From Serpula lacrymans var. lacrymans S7.9 (taxonomy: Eukaryota; Basidiomycota; Agaricomycetes; Boletales; Serpulaceae): 64,000 bases of DNA. Below the pieces are notes generated by a model. It ran no database searches and had not been told where the DNA came from. It saw only the letters and a list, made by a program, of their open reading frames with translations. Shown here in pieces: positions 10,697 to 22,240 of this stretch. Position numbers and translations under genes: made by a program. The first letter of the stretch is position 1; every line of letters begins with the position of its first letter. Where the stretch lies: the NCBI RefSeq assembly GCF_000218685.1, contig NW_006763295.1, forward strand, positions 2,182,882 through 2,246,881, given 5' to 3'.

Positions 10697-12809
10697 CTAA
10701 ACTACACGTTTTCTGAACAAGATCTTTGCTTTCATATCTGGCGAATTGGCCGGACCGAATGTTACATTGGCTGGGCGCTGGCCATCCCTAAACTTGACAT
10801 CGTACGTCACAACGACATGTGCTAGCATCGTTTTCAACTCAATTGCAGTGAAAAAACGTCCAGGACTACATGCAAGTTTGTGAATCAGTGATCAACTCTG
10901 GCATCATTTGGAACATACCAAGCACTTCTCCTGTGTCCAAAAGGTAGATACCCTGGATGAGTGGACGCCATCTGGTGCCAAGCTTGTTCTCCCTCCTGCT
11001 CCTCGTTGGAAAACCGAAAAGGGTCGAAAATGTCAGCATTTTTGTATATGTCACTGTCACGGTGTATAGGCATTGATGCAACAGAGACTGTACAACCAGC
11101 GGGTACGAAGGTTCCGTCGGAGAACGTGAAATCCTTCACAGCCTTGCGGAGCATAGATACTGCAGGGGACAACTCTGTCAACCAAAAGGTGTAGTCTGCC
11201 ACAGAAGAGAGCTTACTGAAAGTAAGGCCATCAAACCTGAGCGTTTCCTTCAGGAAACTGTCCGCATCTTCGCTAATGCAGCTTTTGACCAGCCTTCTTC
11301 CTCTACAATGGCTTCGACTTCTTCGCGTAGTGGATTGATGTACTGAGGATGAGCAGCCAAATAGAACAATGCATGTGTAAAACCCTATGATGAAGCTCAA
11401 TTTTTGCTACAACATCAACTTTGAAAGCGAACATACAATAGATGTCGTCTCCAGTGAAAAGTAAAAGTAAAAGATCAGTAAATAATATAACCGACGAACT
11501 CAAATGATAACGACGACATACATGGATTGCGCCTAAGTTAATTGATAACATGCGCTTGGTGAGACTCTCTGCTGAACGCTCTTCCCCTTGTGCCTCGTCC
11601 ATAAGCCATGACAGCATGTCATTCTAGGAGACATGTCTCGTCAGAGCATGCCAATATTTATCGGTTCAAACATGACGTACCGGCTTGTCCTCCCAACCAC
11701 TCCCATATTCATCCAGACACTTCTGGCGTTCCTCTATTATCGGCCGCAGATGCTTCATTCCACGCTGCACTGATTTAGGCAAGTTTGAAAGGAGTCTATT
11801 TACCAAACTATGTGTTCAGAGTCATTACAATGAGTATATTTCAGTGAGGTGCTGCTACGTACGGAGCCATGAAGTTAGGGAAAAAGTCGATTGTGATCGC
11901 CACCTTTACCACACTGAGGGCAAATCCGGAGGTCAAGTCATTCCAATCCGGCCTAATGGAAATAAGCTTGGGGCTGGAAAGATTAATGCAGTTACATAGA
12001 GGGAGGCCAACAAAGACTCGGTTGCTCGTTCGACACACGACTTGTACGATGGTCTCAAATGCAGGCACGCTTGTCCATTCTGCGCGGAGGAAACATTTGT
12101 TGGTTAAAAGAAGTATAGAAGAGAAACTGAAGAAAAATACCGTAGCCATTCAATTGGAGATGATCATCAAAGGAAGCCTGGATTTCATCCAGAATGTCCG
12201 GAAATTGAGCAGGTAAGTTACGAGTGAGCTGAGTTAGGATAATTGGGATATGATAAGGGTTGTGAATTATCGTATGGCCTATGGTATACCTGGGCTTCAA
12301 AATCTTTGAATGTAGCATATTAGCGTGATGATCTATTATTGACCACAGGCAAATGAAGATGTGCTACACACATCGCTGATTCTTTCACGAGCAGATATGT
12401 GATCTTCTGGGGCTCTCCGGAGCTCCTCAACGAGCTTGGGGCCACTCAGGAAGATATTCCAGCAGAATAAACCCGGAATCTTAAACGCCATGCCTTTATG
12501 CTACTTGGGTGCATTAGATGAAAGTTAGTCAGTTGAGGCGCTAAATTGAACTCGCCTTTGTGTATCCTTCTTGTAACATTTCGCGGGCATAAAAAATAAA
12601 CTTCACAGCCGCCCAGTACGATGTGAGCAGACCACCAGGGCCAACTGATGGAATACTATCAACCTACGACGAGTCAATAAAATAGCCAGTAAAACCAGGA
12701 AGGCCAACTTGAAACATACATTAGGTCTCCTCATAAATTTGGATATGGCGATAGACAGAACAAGAGCAGTCACAAACGCGTAGGAGAAGGCTGAAATTAC
12801 CTCCAACAT
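10697..12809 (-). pseudogene. Cytochrome P450, probably inactive (frameshift)
   Basis: This is a microsomal P450 of the large basidiomycete ent-kaurene-oxidase-like group. Exon 1 (12809-12720) encodes a membrane anchor and exon 2 starts at 12663 with a proline-rich hinge. Family blocks follow in order: NPYHIPIILTQLTRNL, VVCRTSNRVFVGLPLC, MLSWLMDEAQGEE (I-helix region), FTHALFYLAAHPQY, SFLKETLRF (ExxR), KDFTFSDG and the C-terminal block ending in KILFRKRVV. The heme cysteine codon is split by an intron, giving FGHRRSACPGRFF; the glycine usual four residues into this motif is Arg. The frame breaks near 11,245: the block ending in AKMR and the block starting in DSFLKE are in different frames with no room for an intron. 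A second intron near 12,000 would also break the frame unless it is retained. One intron appears to use a GC donor (GCGAGT). Confidence 0.7.
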
Positions 12810-13396
12810 CGTGTACCTTGGGTTGGAAAAGAATTGCAACTCACTACCTTTATAAAACCGGATGATGTATTTGACCATAAGAGTGCTCTCCGAGGCTTTG
12901 ACATAAATGCCGTGAGTGTCATTGGAATCGCAAGTTGCACATTTGACTTTGAATGATATGATGGGCCCATCACTGATGAAGGTCGATGCATATACGTAAA
13001 CTGGCCATGGAAAGTCGGGCACCGTCACCGTTATGATCAATGGAGTGTCCCTATCATACACTCGTACATGTGATGCCGTGATGAACTACTTGCTCTTTGG
13101 GCTTTCGCTGGCGGTTCAAAGTCGAGGCACGTATCGAGTATGCAAGCTGCGTGACGTTCATATGTATTTTGGGAATAAATCAACCAATCACCGGCTCGCT
13201 CCAGGCATTGACACCAAGAAATCGAGATGTAGTAGATATAACTGGTCTATCAATCCCGATCTGGATGCTGCGAATCCTCTTTCTTTACGGGTTGTCCAGC
13301 GAACCAGAGGTCCAGTGAATATGGCTGTACAACAACTGTCATGATCCGTATTCAAATATTAAAGTCAACACTTGCTGTTTATCCAACGAGTCTCAC

Positions 13397-13563
13397 CTGC
13401 AGAACACAACGTTATATGCTGGTTGGAGCTTCAAGCGTGTGTTCAGCTTTGTAGCTTGAACCCGCAATGATTGATCTGATCCTTTGGTGTATCCGTAAAT
13501 AAACACTATGCTCCGTGTACGTGCCTTGGACCCCCAGACCCCGGCACTCAAGGGTGTCCAATT
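13397..13563 (-). CDS. Unrecognised coding exon of a small minus-strand gene
   Basis: Between a good acceptor (CAG before AATTGG) and a good donor (CAG|GTGAGA) the minus strand reads without stops as a protein-like segment beginning NWTPLSAGVWGSK and containing IVFIYGYTKGSDQS and LQPAYNVVFC. A CATGACAG acceptor 60 bases downstream (13,336) starts a possible next exon. Upstream, an ATG with a TATTTAAAG-like element lies near 13,730. I could not assemble a full frame and do not recognise the family. It may be a decayed gene, and its nearness to the broken P450 would fit that. Confidence 0.35.
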
Positions 13564-15312
13564 CTGTCATCGCTTCGTCAACCGCTGATAGGAGGCGGGA
13601 GACCACTACGTATCCGCATGTTTGATTTGCTGTTACTTGGTTTCGTGGTGCCAGTGCCTCTCGACTGCGACAGCTCCTTTGGTTCATCTGTGAGAGTCAA
13701 TTATGGGGCAACTCTGAACGGCGGCCATCGTCATTAATCTTGTTTCAGGTGCCAGCAACGATGAAGACTTTAAATAATGTCCTAGATTAAAGTGCTGTGA
13801 CACTCCTGTAAGATTGGACGAGATTGTTGCCGTTGCTGAGACTCGAATCGAACTTTAACACGTTCGAAGATGGAAAGAATTATCATCCACAAGTTGTGAG
13901 GCCATCGATTGTCTGGTGCACTCAAGTTCGGTCTTTATAGTGCAGTAGATGTAGACAAATGCAATATGATTGGTTGCGTTTTGTTCAAGATGGTGAATGG
14001 TACCTGATCTGACAGCATATAATTATCAATGATAACGGACGTCTGACGTTCGATGGAATACACACATAATAAACGCCTTCCCGGCTCCCGCTTTCAAACT
14101 CGTCAACAAAATGAACGAGGGAGACATTGGTATATTTATGAATACCGGGTACATGCACCACGGTGCCTTCGCATTTCTGCTCTGCCTTATCCTCCATTAT
14201 TCAGTCTCCAGCTCCTTCTCGCCGACTCAGATATATCGCTTTGTGTTTGACGAAAGGTGTAAGGGAGAGCGCCGGTGTGCGGATTCCTGACGTTCGTGAG
14301 TTGATTTGAAGCATCAGTATCGAAATAAAAGGTTAGGGAGAACCGGGGCTTGCAGAAATTACAGTGAACAGTTGGTGGCTGAGTGGTTTCAAGTTATTGC
14401 CGGTTTGTGGACCGTTGATTTTGAACTTGTTTACCTCTTCAAGATCGCCCAAACTCGGAGAGTCATGCTTGGAACAACGACAAGGTCCTCTACTACAACG
14501 AGCTATTCGATAACAACCTGAACTTGAAGCGATGAAAATGTGGCATGATAAACGTGCGAACTTGCCAAAGTCTGATACAACTTGAAAGCACAACTTTGCA
14601 AAATAACGCTCTCAGGTGTATGTTAGACCAAAATATTCAATCAAAACGTCCACACCCGGCCATTGATATTCCTCATCTGCACTTATCCCGGCCGTACGGA
14701 GAAAATCCTGAATCAGGCCTGAATACTCGGCGCTGGATGGTCGACGTCACCTCGCGAACGAAATCACGACGCAATGGACTGATCAGTGCAGTCCGTGTTA
14801 GCGTCTTAACTTGGTCTTTACTCAGGTAGTTCAAAATTTACCCCGCTCTTTCTCGGCGCTGGCTTACTTGTAATTTATGAACTAGATTTTGATGCGCCAT
14901 CAAGCCAAGATCAAGCCGTGTACGACTGCCGAAGTCGAGCTGTTTCCGACCATAAACACATGATCTCGTCCTCTCAGGCGGTGTACTTTGAATTTTGACA
15001 GACTCTGCATGTAGAGATACTGTATGTGCTACGTATGTTGTCCTTGACCAGAAGGCGAATCCAAAATGCGATTCGTAAGCTCGAGCCTTAGTAAGTATGA
15101 CAAGTAAACTATCAATGAAGACGATTAGGAATCCCTTTTGGTTCACCGTAAACACACATCACCCAAGCCAGGGGAGAGAATTCCGTATCAGGAGATAATG
15201 GAGATTGCCTGGCAGGTATTTAGCTTGAATTTACCATCATCATCATCATATTCACTAACTCTCTTCCCCAGTCCCCCCTTCCACTCGGAAATCTATTATC
15301 GCCATTCACAAG
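13564..15312. other. Intergenic region, 1.7 kb
   Basis: Only short unsupported frames are seen. The last 100 bases, CT-rich with CATCATCAT repeats, form the leader of the reductase gene at 15313. Confidence 0.4.
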
Positions 15313-16578
15313 ATGTCTTCTCAACGCGCTCTCTGGCTTCCTGAAGAAAAAGGAAAATATACCTTAGTTATGAAGGAAATACAGGAGCCAGGTCCTGGCG
15401 AGGTACTCGTCAAAATTCTTGCCACCACCCTCAACCCTCTCGATTGGAAAATCCAAGCTTATGGGTTCTTCATGGTGAAAAACTATCCCTCCATTCAGGG
15501 CCATGAAGCCGCTGGAGTGATCGCAAAGCTTGGCGAAGGCGTAACTAATGTTGCCAAAGGAGATAAAGTGTACGTTGCCTATTTTCTTGTAGGGTAGCCT
15601 GTTAATCTAAAGGAATGGGATAGGTTATTCCAAGGCTTCATGACGAATAGGCAAGCGACGTTTCAAGAATATACCATCGCATCCGCAGAACAAGTAGCAT
15701 TAGTAAGATTGTCTCCATTTGTTTTACTTCAAGTTGCTCAACAGATGATTTCCAGGTGCCAGATAACGTCTCACTCGACCAGGCAGCTTCGATCCCTCTC
15801 GCTTTAGGGACAGCTGGCAATGCTCTGTATACACCCAAGCCAACTGGTTTCGGTCTCGTTCCGGTATGGGAGGAGGGAGGAAAGGGGAGATATAGCGGCC
15901 AGGCTATAATCATCATGGCAGGGGCGTCTGCAGTGGGGCAATTAGGTAGACCATCCTTGCACGCTCATTCAACCCTCCACTTTCTCACATTTCCATAGCT
16001 ATTCAGCTCGCAAAACTGTCAGGATTTAGTCCCATCATTACCACTGCTTCCCCGCACAACACCACATTACTGAAATCCATTGGCGCTTCGCATGTAATCG
16101 ACCGCCATCTCCCCTCCCTGTCACTTGCCCAGGAGGTGGCAAAGATCACGTCTAGCCCTGTGTCATTCGTTATAGACGCAGTGTCGTTGGAAGATACACA
16201 ACAGGCGGGGTACAATCTTTTGGCCCCCGGCGGAGAAATGGCGGTCGTGCTCCCACCCACTGCCAAAGCTGTAGCGGGAGATAATAAGAGACTGTTCATG
16301 ACATATGGAACATTCCTCACTCCTGAAAAACGAGAGTCTGGGGCACGTCTTTACAGTCAGTTGACACGGATGTTGGCAGAGGGTGATTTAGTAGTAAGTA
16401 TTGCTTGCCCCTGGTTATCACCACATACAGCTGCTCATGGTCTTCCTTTTCTGTATAGCCTATTCCCATCGAAGTGCTTCCGAACGGATTCAATGGAATT
16501 TCTTCTGGTCTAGACAGGCTGCAGCACAATCTCGTTAGCGGGAAGAAATTGATTGTTCGCCCGGAGGAGACACCATAG
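15313..16578 (+). CDS. GroES-like MDR reductase (quinone/enoyl reductase type)
   Basis: This is a 346-residue cytosolic oxidoreductase of the zinc-independent medium-chain family, often found as trans-acting enoyl reductase or quinone reductase paralogs in fungi. Five exons join in frame: 15313-15569, 15624-15702, 15756-15945, 15999-16393 and 16459-16578. The GroES-like half shows EPGPGEVLVKILATTLNPLDWK and QGHEAAGVIAKLGEGV. The nucleotide half has AGASAVGQLAIQLAK, the AxxGxxxxA-type glycine motif split by intron 3. The typical ending GLDRLQHNLVSGKKLIVRP follows. Catalytic zinc cysteines are absent. No biosynthetic cluster surrounds it, so a role in specialised metabolism is not indicated. 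Confidence 0.87.
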
Positions 16579-16970
16579 ATTTGAATAGCTTAAAATATTA
16601 TCCATGCATATGCTGTTGTGATTAGTGTAACGATAGGAACGTTTTTGAGATTCGCATGAAAGATAGAAATATGGGACCTTGTTCCAGAAGCATGTATAAA
16701 CCCCTCACCAATTGCAACGCTGCGGGACTAATTCAATACCGATATTAATAATGGGTGGTAGCGATGTCGTCGGATCGTGAGGCAAACAACACGACAAGGA
16801 GTCGATGCCAGCGTGAACTTCGCGAGGTTATCAGCTTATCGGTTGAGCAACACTCACACCTCGACTTCAATTCCAACAACCCGAATAGAATTCTTGGACT
16901 AACGAAAGACTATTCAAAAGTTCGGTTATGAGCCCATTAAAGGTGAATGTATTGAAAACTCGACAATGGT

Positions 16971-17694
16971 CTATTTGTAAAGCACCATAGGGAAGTATGC
17001 ATTGGGATCATGTGGTGCATCGGGGGCCAACTCCGGCCTCCAGCGCTTGAATGCGGTGGGGAGCGTTGGAGGTAAATTGGACTCGTCGTAAACCTTTTTG
17101 GTCGAGGTGATAGTGGCTATAACAGCGGAAAGATCCAATGGTTCGGAGGATTTCGCAAGCAAATCAGACTTCTCGACGTTCTCCGCCTCTTTTCCTTCGG
17201 AAGGAGCAGGCACACTGTATCTTTATCTCTTAGCACAAGAAAAACACGATGCATTGCTGGCAGGATGATACGTACGCTTTCGCTTCTGATTGCTGGACCA
17301 ACAAGGTAGCGAGCTGAGACTGGGTGACAACAGATAGCTGAGGATAAGCACGGCGGACATCTCGTTTCCAGTATGGGTTTTGAGCAGGATCCGAAGCTGT
17401 TCGAGAGCGTCAGTAGAGTGTTGATTAAAACTTGAATAATGGCGCTAAACCTTTTGTTGCGGGCGTAGAGTACTTCTCTGGCCTTGAGGCTGGCGGTGGC
17501 CACCGATTGATACCGGCAACAGGAATACCAGAAGAAATTTCGGGGTTCACGACGACGGCGTCACCTGAGACGAACAAGGCATGTTAGCAAGGACTTTGAT
17601 GGTTATTTCTGAGATAAGACTCACGAAATTTCTTCCAGAATCCTTTTGGATGGACATGGTATAATGTGGACTCAGCTGCTTTCTTGGTAGCCAT
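16971..17694 (-). CDS. NADH:ubiquinone oxidoreductase 21 kDa-type subunit
   Basis: This is an accessory subunit of mitochondrial respiratory complex I, of the fungal 21 kDa family. The first exon encodes the conserved N-terminus (YHVHPKGFWKKFR) and joins after a GT-AG intron to VVNPEISSGIPVAGINRWPPP. Later exons give NPYWKRDVRRAYPQLSVVTQ and a charged linker. The end, LPPTLPTAFKRWRPELAPDAPHDPNAYFPM, is typical of the family. About four exons are used. The start at 17694 fits the family and is the only ATG in the right frame before the conserved block. It converges on the reductase gene at 15313. No classical presequence is visible, as is usual for accessory subunits of this type. Confidence 0.82.
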
Positions 17695-18394
17695 TTGGGA
17701 TGGCAGACTGGAAGGCAAGTGAGAGTCAGGACCGTGGTGGCGTTGGAGCGGGATACCACGTGGTCGCGAGCGCGTCGTCGGGCGTTTACTCCGAACTTGA
17801 GACTTTTTCGCCCTTTCGTACTTCTTGCCCTTTATCGATTTCGATTAACTTAAAAAAAAAACAGGGACCCCCTTTTTGTCCTTGCGACAACAAGCATCTA
17901 AGCTTTTGTTAGTAAGTCATACTTTTAGGATGGCTTGGGTGCCATTTACGAGATCAGTACGTCTTCGAGGGTGAACTTTGTTTTGATCCATACATCAATC
18001 TCAAATTTCCAAGGGCCTCATGACCTTCGGAGCGCTCGAACCATCACTCAATGTATAATTACTACGCTTCGGAACAGTCTCGATAGATTTCTATGGCATG
18101 GTGAGCCGTCGCGTACGTGCACTATCTTCTGACACTTGTGCGCAAAATCACGCAATGCTGACGGACCCAGCCTCCGAGTCGCGACATCCTCCGTTTTCCC
18201 CTTGGACTTTACACCAAAAATAAGATTTCGAGACGCAATACGACAAATTGATGCCCACATTGCGATGCTGACGGATACAAGCACCCCAGTATAAAGTAGT
18301 GAGACTTTCCCCTCGATCTCCTACGTCTCCCCACAACCAGTACTCCGAAAGACTTCCCTCGCAGATATTTACCTCTTCTTACCTTCTTGCTTAC
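17695..18394. other. Divergent promoter region
   Basis: This is shared between the complex I subunit (-) and the UPF0643 gene (+). It contains a run of ten A (17,853 area) and a TATA box at 18290. No coding frame is supported. Confidence 0.5.
18290..18296 (+). promoter_or_regulatory. TATA box of the UPF0643 gene
   Basis: TATAAAG lies 105 bases before the ATG at 18395. Because it lies just before 18299, it argues against a start at 18299. Confidence 0.55.
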
Positions 18395-19239
18395 ATGGGT
18401 TTCTCTTTCCCCCCTCACCCTGCCGAACTGGTAAAGGTCTCTGCTTCCCTTGAGCGCGTGAACTCGTCCGTGCAAGAGAGAGACCCGCATGTCCTACCGG
18501 ATTTTGATTCAAAAAGTCTCACAAAATCGACGTCGCCTGTGCTCTACTTACCCCCTCTTCTGTCGTCGCTCCCACATACACTACCTCCTGCGATTATTGT
18601 TCAGTCTGACTATCCCCCGCTCGTGACGGAAACACGCCTTCCCGACATAGACCCTGCATCGCTGTCTCTGCATAAAGCATTGCATCATTTTCATCCCGTT
18701 ACTTCGCTATATGCAGAGACAGACTATGCGGACGCCTTCAATTGGTCAGAACTCGAGCTTCCGGAGAATGAAGAAAGAGATTGGTACTGTGTTGTCTTCC
18801 GGAGTAAACGAAAGGCAGACAGCGATGGTGGCCGTCAGTATATTCGCTTGCCTTTGCTTCGCTTCTTTATCTGAACTCGTTCCTATCACACAGCATTATA
18901 CGACGCAGATAAGAAAGCACATGAAGAAGCCGTACTCAACGGAGGCGTAAATAACTCCTATTTGTATTGTCTTTGTTGTTCTGATAGTCCTTCCTGCAGT
19001 TGATCATGTATTGGTACGGTGCACCCGACCCAAATTCTGGCATGAACTTGGCAACATGTATCTGGCAATCTCGAAAACATGCCATTGCAGCAAACTCACG
19101 TCCACATCATCTTCGGGCAATGAAGCTCGCTGCTGCTTCATACGAAATCTATACCCTTGAGCGGTATAAACTACAAAAACTGCAGGGCGAAAAAGGAGTA
19201 TCCATTCAACCGTTCGAGGGAGGTGAAGTTGGCTGGTAG
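18395..19239 (+). CDS. UPF0643 family protein
   Basis: This 243-residue protein of unknown function is conserved across fungi (UPF0643). Three exons, 18395-18833, 18894-18946 and 19000-19239, join in frame. The family signature lies in the C-terminal third: MYWYGAPDPNSG, then NLATCIWQSRKHAIAANSRP and AMKLAAASYEIYTLERY. Conserved Trp, Cys, His and Arg residues make it look like a small-molecule acetyltransferase-like fold, but that is inference. The frame is open further upstream to 18299. The ATG at 18395 is chosen because the TATA box at 18290 would otherwise overlap the start. Confidence 0.8.
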
Positions 19240-19470
19240 TAAAGTTTCTTGGTTTCACCTTTTCGCATCTCGCATATTTTCTTGACGATACCAGCATTTA
19301 GCTATCATTGTTGTCGCACTTGCTTAGAGCTGCTTCCTTTCGGATGTCTTTTTTTTCTTCTTTCTCGGTCAATTTTTATACCTATTAGAGCAATAGCTTC
19401 ATTTATCAAATCATCTATGTAATTTGTTTTCATCTCTTCGCAGGAGACGTAGTAGATGTAGTATACCGTG

Positions 19471-21790
19471 TTACGAGGCAGTCCAGGATTCTATGGTATC
19501 GTTCGAACATTGTGAACCCGTTTCCTCTATTTCTTCTGCACCTTGATTAAGATACTGGTGGTCGCGTTGTTTGCATAGTCTCGACGTGAAAGGTGACCTG
19601 TCAAGCACAAACTGAGAAGCGTGATAGCTCAAGGGGTGATTTTTTCTTGGCGTATAGGGTCCAGAAATTTCGATAGAACGAGGAGGGGTTGATACCAAAT
19701 CAACGGGGATGATCTGTGAACCCCCAGATTCTATGCTCTCGGTCGTTGGAGATTTGCAAGCATTCTTCCGCACACAAATGATAAATTAGTTAGGGCAAAC
19801 AGTATTGACGACATATAAAACAGACCCGGTCAAACTTCGCTGGTGATATTTGACTAGTAGTTTTGATCTCTGTGATCGCTTGATTTTCAAGGGTCTTTGA
19901 ACTTGCAGACTTTGGAGAATCGCGTAGAGGAGATATAAATACCCCTGATGCTGGAGCAAATGACTTTACAGGTGACTGTACTTCCTGTGTAGAGGGGATA
20001 TCGTCAAGACACTCTGGTTCCGGATTAATCAAAGGTTCAAGCTTCGCATGATCGTCACACGCAGGACTTTTACGGTAAACCTCTTGCGGAAACTCGGGGT
20101 ATGCATTATAGTTGAGCATTGAAAGGTCAACAAGGTTTTCTCCACTTTCGTCCCAGTCGAGCTCTGAAGTTGCTGCCGATTGATAATATGCAACGTTAGT
20201 GCCTTCAAGATTGAGATCTGGTGTCGTCGTAGGCCGCAAAAGTCCTCCAATAGCAGTATTAGCTGGTAATTCATGATCCTGTTGTTCTTGCCTGAAAACG
20301 CCCTTTCTGCAGAATGGCTGCCAATGGAAATCAAGGCTTTTCACATCAAGATCGTAGTTGACAGGCTCAACAGCATCCGACAACACGGGGTCCTCTGTGG
20401 GAGAGTCAAAACATACTGGGCGGCTCTGAGAATAGATCGGCCCCGGAGCATTGAAGAAATTGGAATCTGCCGTCGTCTCCCGGACACTACTGGAGTCATC
20501 AGATAGCATGAAGTCAGATAAAGGGAGGGCATTATTTTCCTGTTCGGCGGAAACAGCCAATACTTCAGAGATAGCGAAGATAGGGGCTGAAGGAGGAAGT
20601 TTGAAGGGGAGCGTAGCACATGCAGGGCCAGGCTTGGAGAACGGAACCCATTCTGTGTTGATGTTTTCGATTTGTGTTGCATGTACTTCATGTAAATTCG
20701 GAATCAGCCGGGGTTCTGGAGTCGTCGATACGAAGGCGTCGAGTACAGGCGTCGAGTGTGGTAAAACGGTACTGAAGATTGGCTGCAGAGGGGCTTGGGC
20801 TGCAGCACTATGGTCCAGAACAAAAGTATCCGTCGGACGCGCTTCGCGTGGGCATTCTCTGGAATCCCTTTGAATTACAGAGGATGAGTAAGGAAATACT
20901 TCTCCGGCCTGCACGGGTAACTGATCAAAAGGAGAAAAAGAGAATATGTCATCATCTTCCTGACAAATCGTTGGAGGATCTTGGTCACGCTGCTCGAAGG
21001 GCGTATTCCGAGCACAGTGATCTTCTCGTTCACCGTGAGGTTGAAAAATCAGATTTCTCAAAGGATGGTCGCCGTGGAGAGTTAAAAATGTACAAGCCAG
21101 CCAATCAGGTAAAGGCTTTCTGCAGTGGTTGGGCGGTGCCTAAGAGCCAGAGAAAAGCACACTTCAGTGCTCGATCAAAGAGCATATAGTCTTACTGGTA
21201 TAGAACCAGATGCACAAATACTACTTCCGGGACCGGATCCGCGGACCATTCTCCCATTGGTAATAGGTTTGTCGAGATTCGAAAAACTTGGAGATACCTT
21301 GCCTAACTTGAGGATTGTGAAATCGCTGCCTAGTCTACCTTCGCTTAGTCCACTATATGCGTCTACTGGGGTCTTGGGAGTGTCGTAACTGCTGACTGAC
21401 GAAGAGCCAGAAGAGCGAGCTCTGCTACGAGGGGCAGTTGCTGTACGTCTGAATGAGCGCGTAGAGTTGAGCTGGTCTAGCATGCGATCAAATCGACGGT
21501 TAAGACCCATCGCCTTGCGACGCTTGGATGGCCGGAAATTGTTATCGTAAGCCCCTGTTCGATTGCAGCGATGAACAATCTTGAACAATCAGTTTAGATA
21601 AAATGAACGTACCCCTGATTACTTGTCCGTTGGACACGGTTGGAGAAATGCTGTAGAAATATGACGTTATCATGAGTTCAAGTTCGCGTAAATTAAAACC
21701 TCGTGCCCACCAAGCATGAGTGAAGTGTTCAAAACCAGATACAGATTCGGTGTCCTCGTTTGTAAAACCCAACGATAGACGAGCTGGCAT
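19471..21790 (-). CDS. Long disordered hypothetical protein
   Basis: This gene is not recognised. Exons can be joined from ATG 21790 through the second exon (ending about 21,197), the third (beginning with APPNHCRKPLPDWL near 21,140) and a last exon of about 100 residues ending at 19471, all with GT-AG introns in phase. The TATATAA box at 21865-21871 supports the start. The first 60 residues look folded (FEHFTHAWWARGF). A basic patch, PSKRRKAMGLNRRFDRML, could be a nuclear localisation or DNA-contact segment. The remainder is acidic, Ser/Pro-rich and probably disordered, resembling a transcriptional activation region. A nuclear regulator is possible but unproven. Confidence 0.6.
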
Positions 21791-21864
21791 GCTCAGGGCT
21801 TGCGTATAACGGCCGTAAAGGTGTTTTCTGGGGACGACCTGCGATAAGATTCCGAGCGGGGACC

Positions 21865-21871
21865 TTATATA
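21865..21871 (-). promoter_or_regulatory. TATA box of the minus-strand gene ending at 19471
   Basis: TATATAA on the minus strand lies 75 bases before the ATG at 21790. Confidence 0.5.
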
Positions 21872-22240
21872 TGATCGAGGGATGCACGTGCCGACCACGT
21901 GAGCTAATGCGCCATACCGTGGTTCTTTGTGCAAAGAGGTGATCGACAACCGCGGATGTCGATAACTTTAAACGTTCCTCGAAGACTACCCCGACTTGCA
22001 TAGAGATATTCATGAACACCTACCACAAAAATTGACAGGTGCGCCAAGAAGCTGCAAGCTGCGTGGTCTTATCTTTGCTGACTGACCCAGTGGATTATAA
22101 ATGGCCGGTTTCGGCCGTCAGCGCGTCAGCATGGCCATATATATTGCTGTCACGAGGTTGGCCCGAATACCTATCACTGCTACCACGCACTGCACACGCC
22201 AGTTGGTTATCGTTTCGTTCTCTTTGAACACGTTCGCTCG

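Noticed and set aside
18299..18394. 32-residue upstream extension of the UPF0643 protein
   Set aside because: It would begin only a few bases after the TATA box, so it cannot be in the mRNA.
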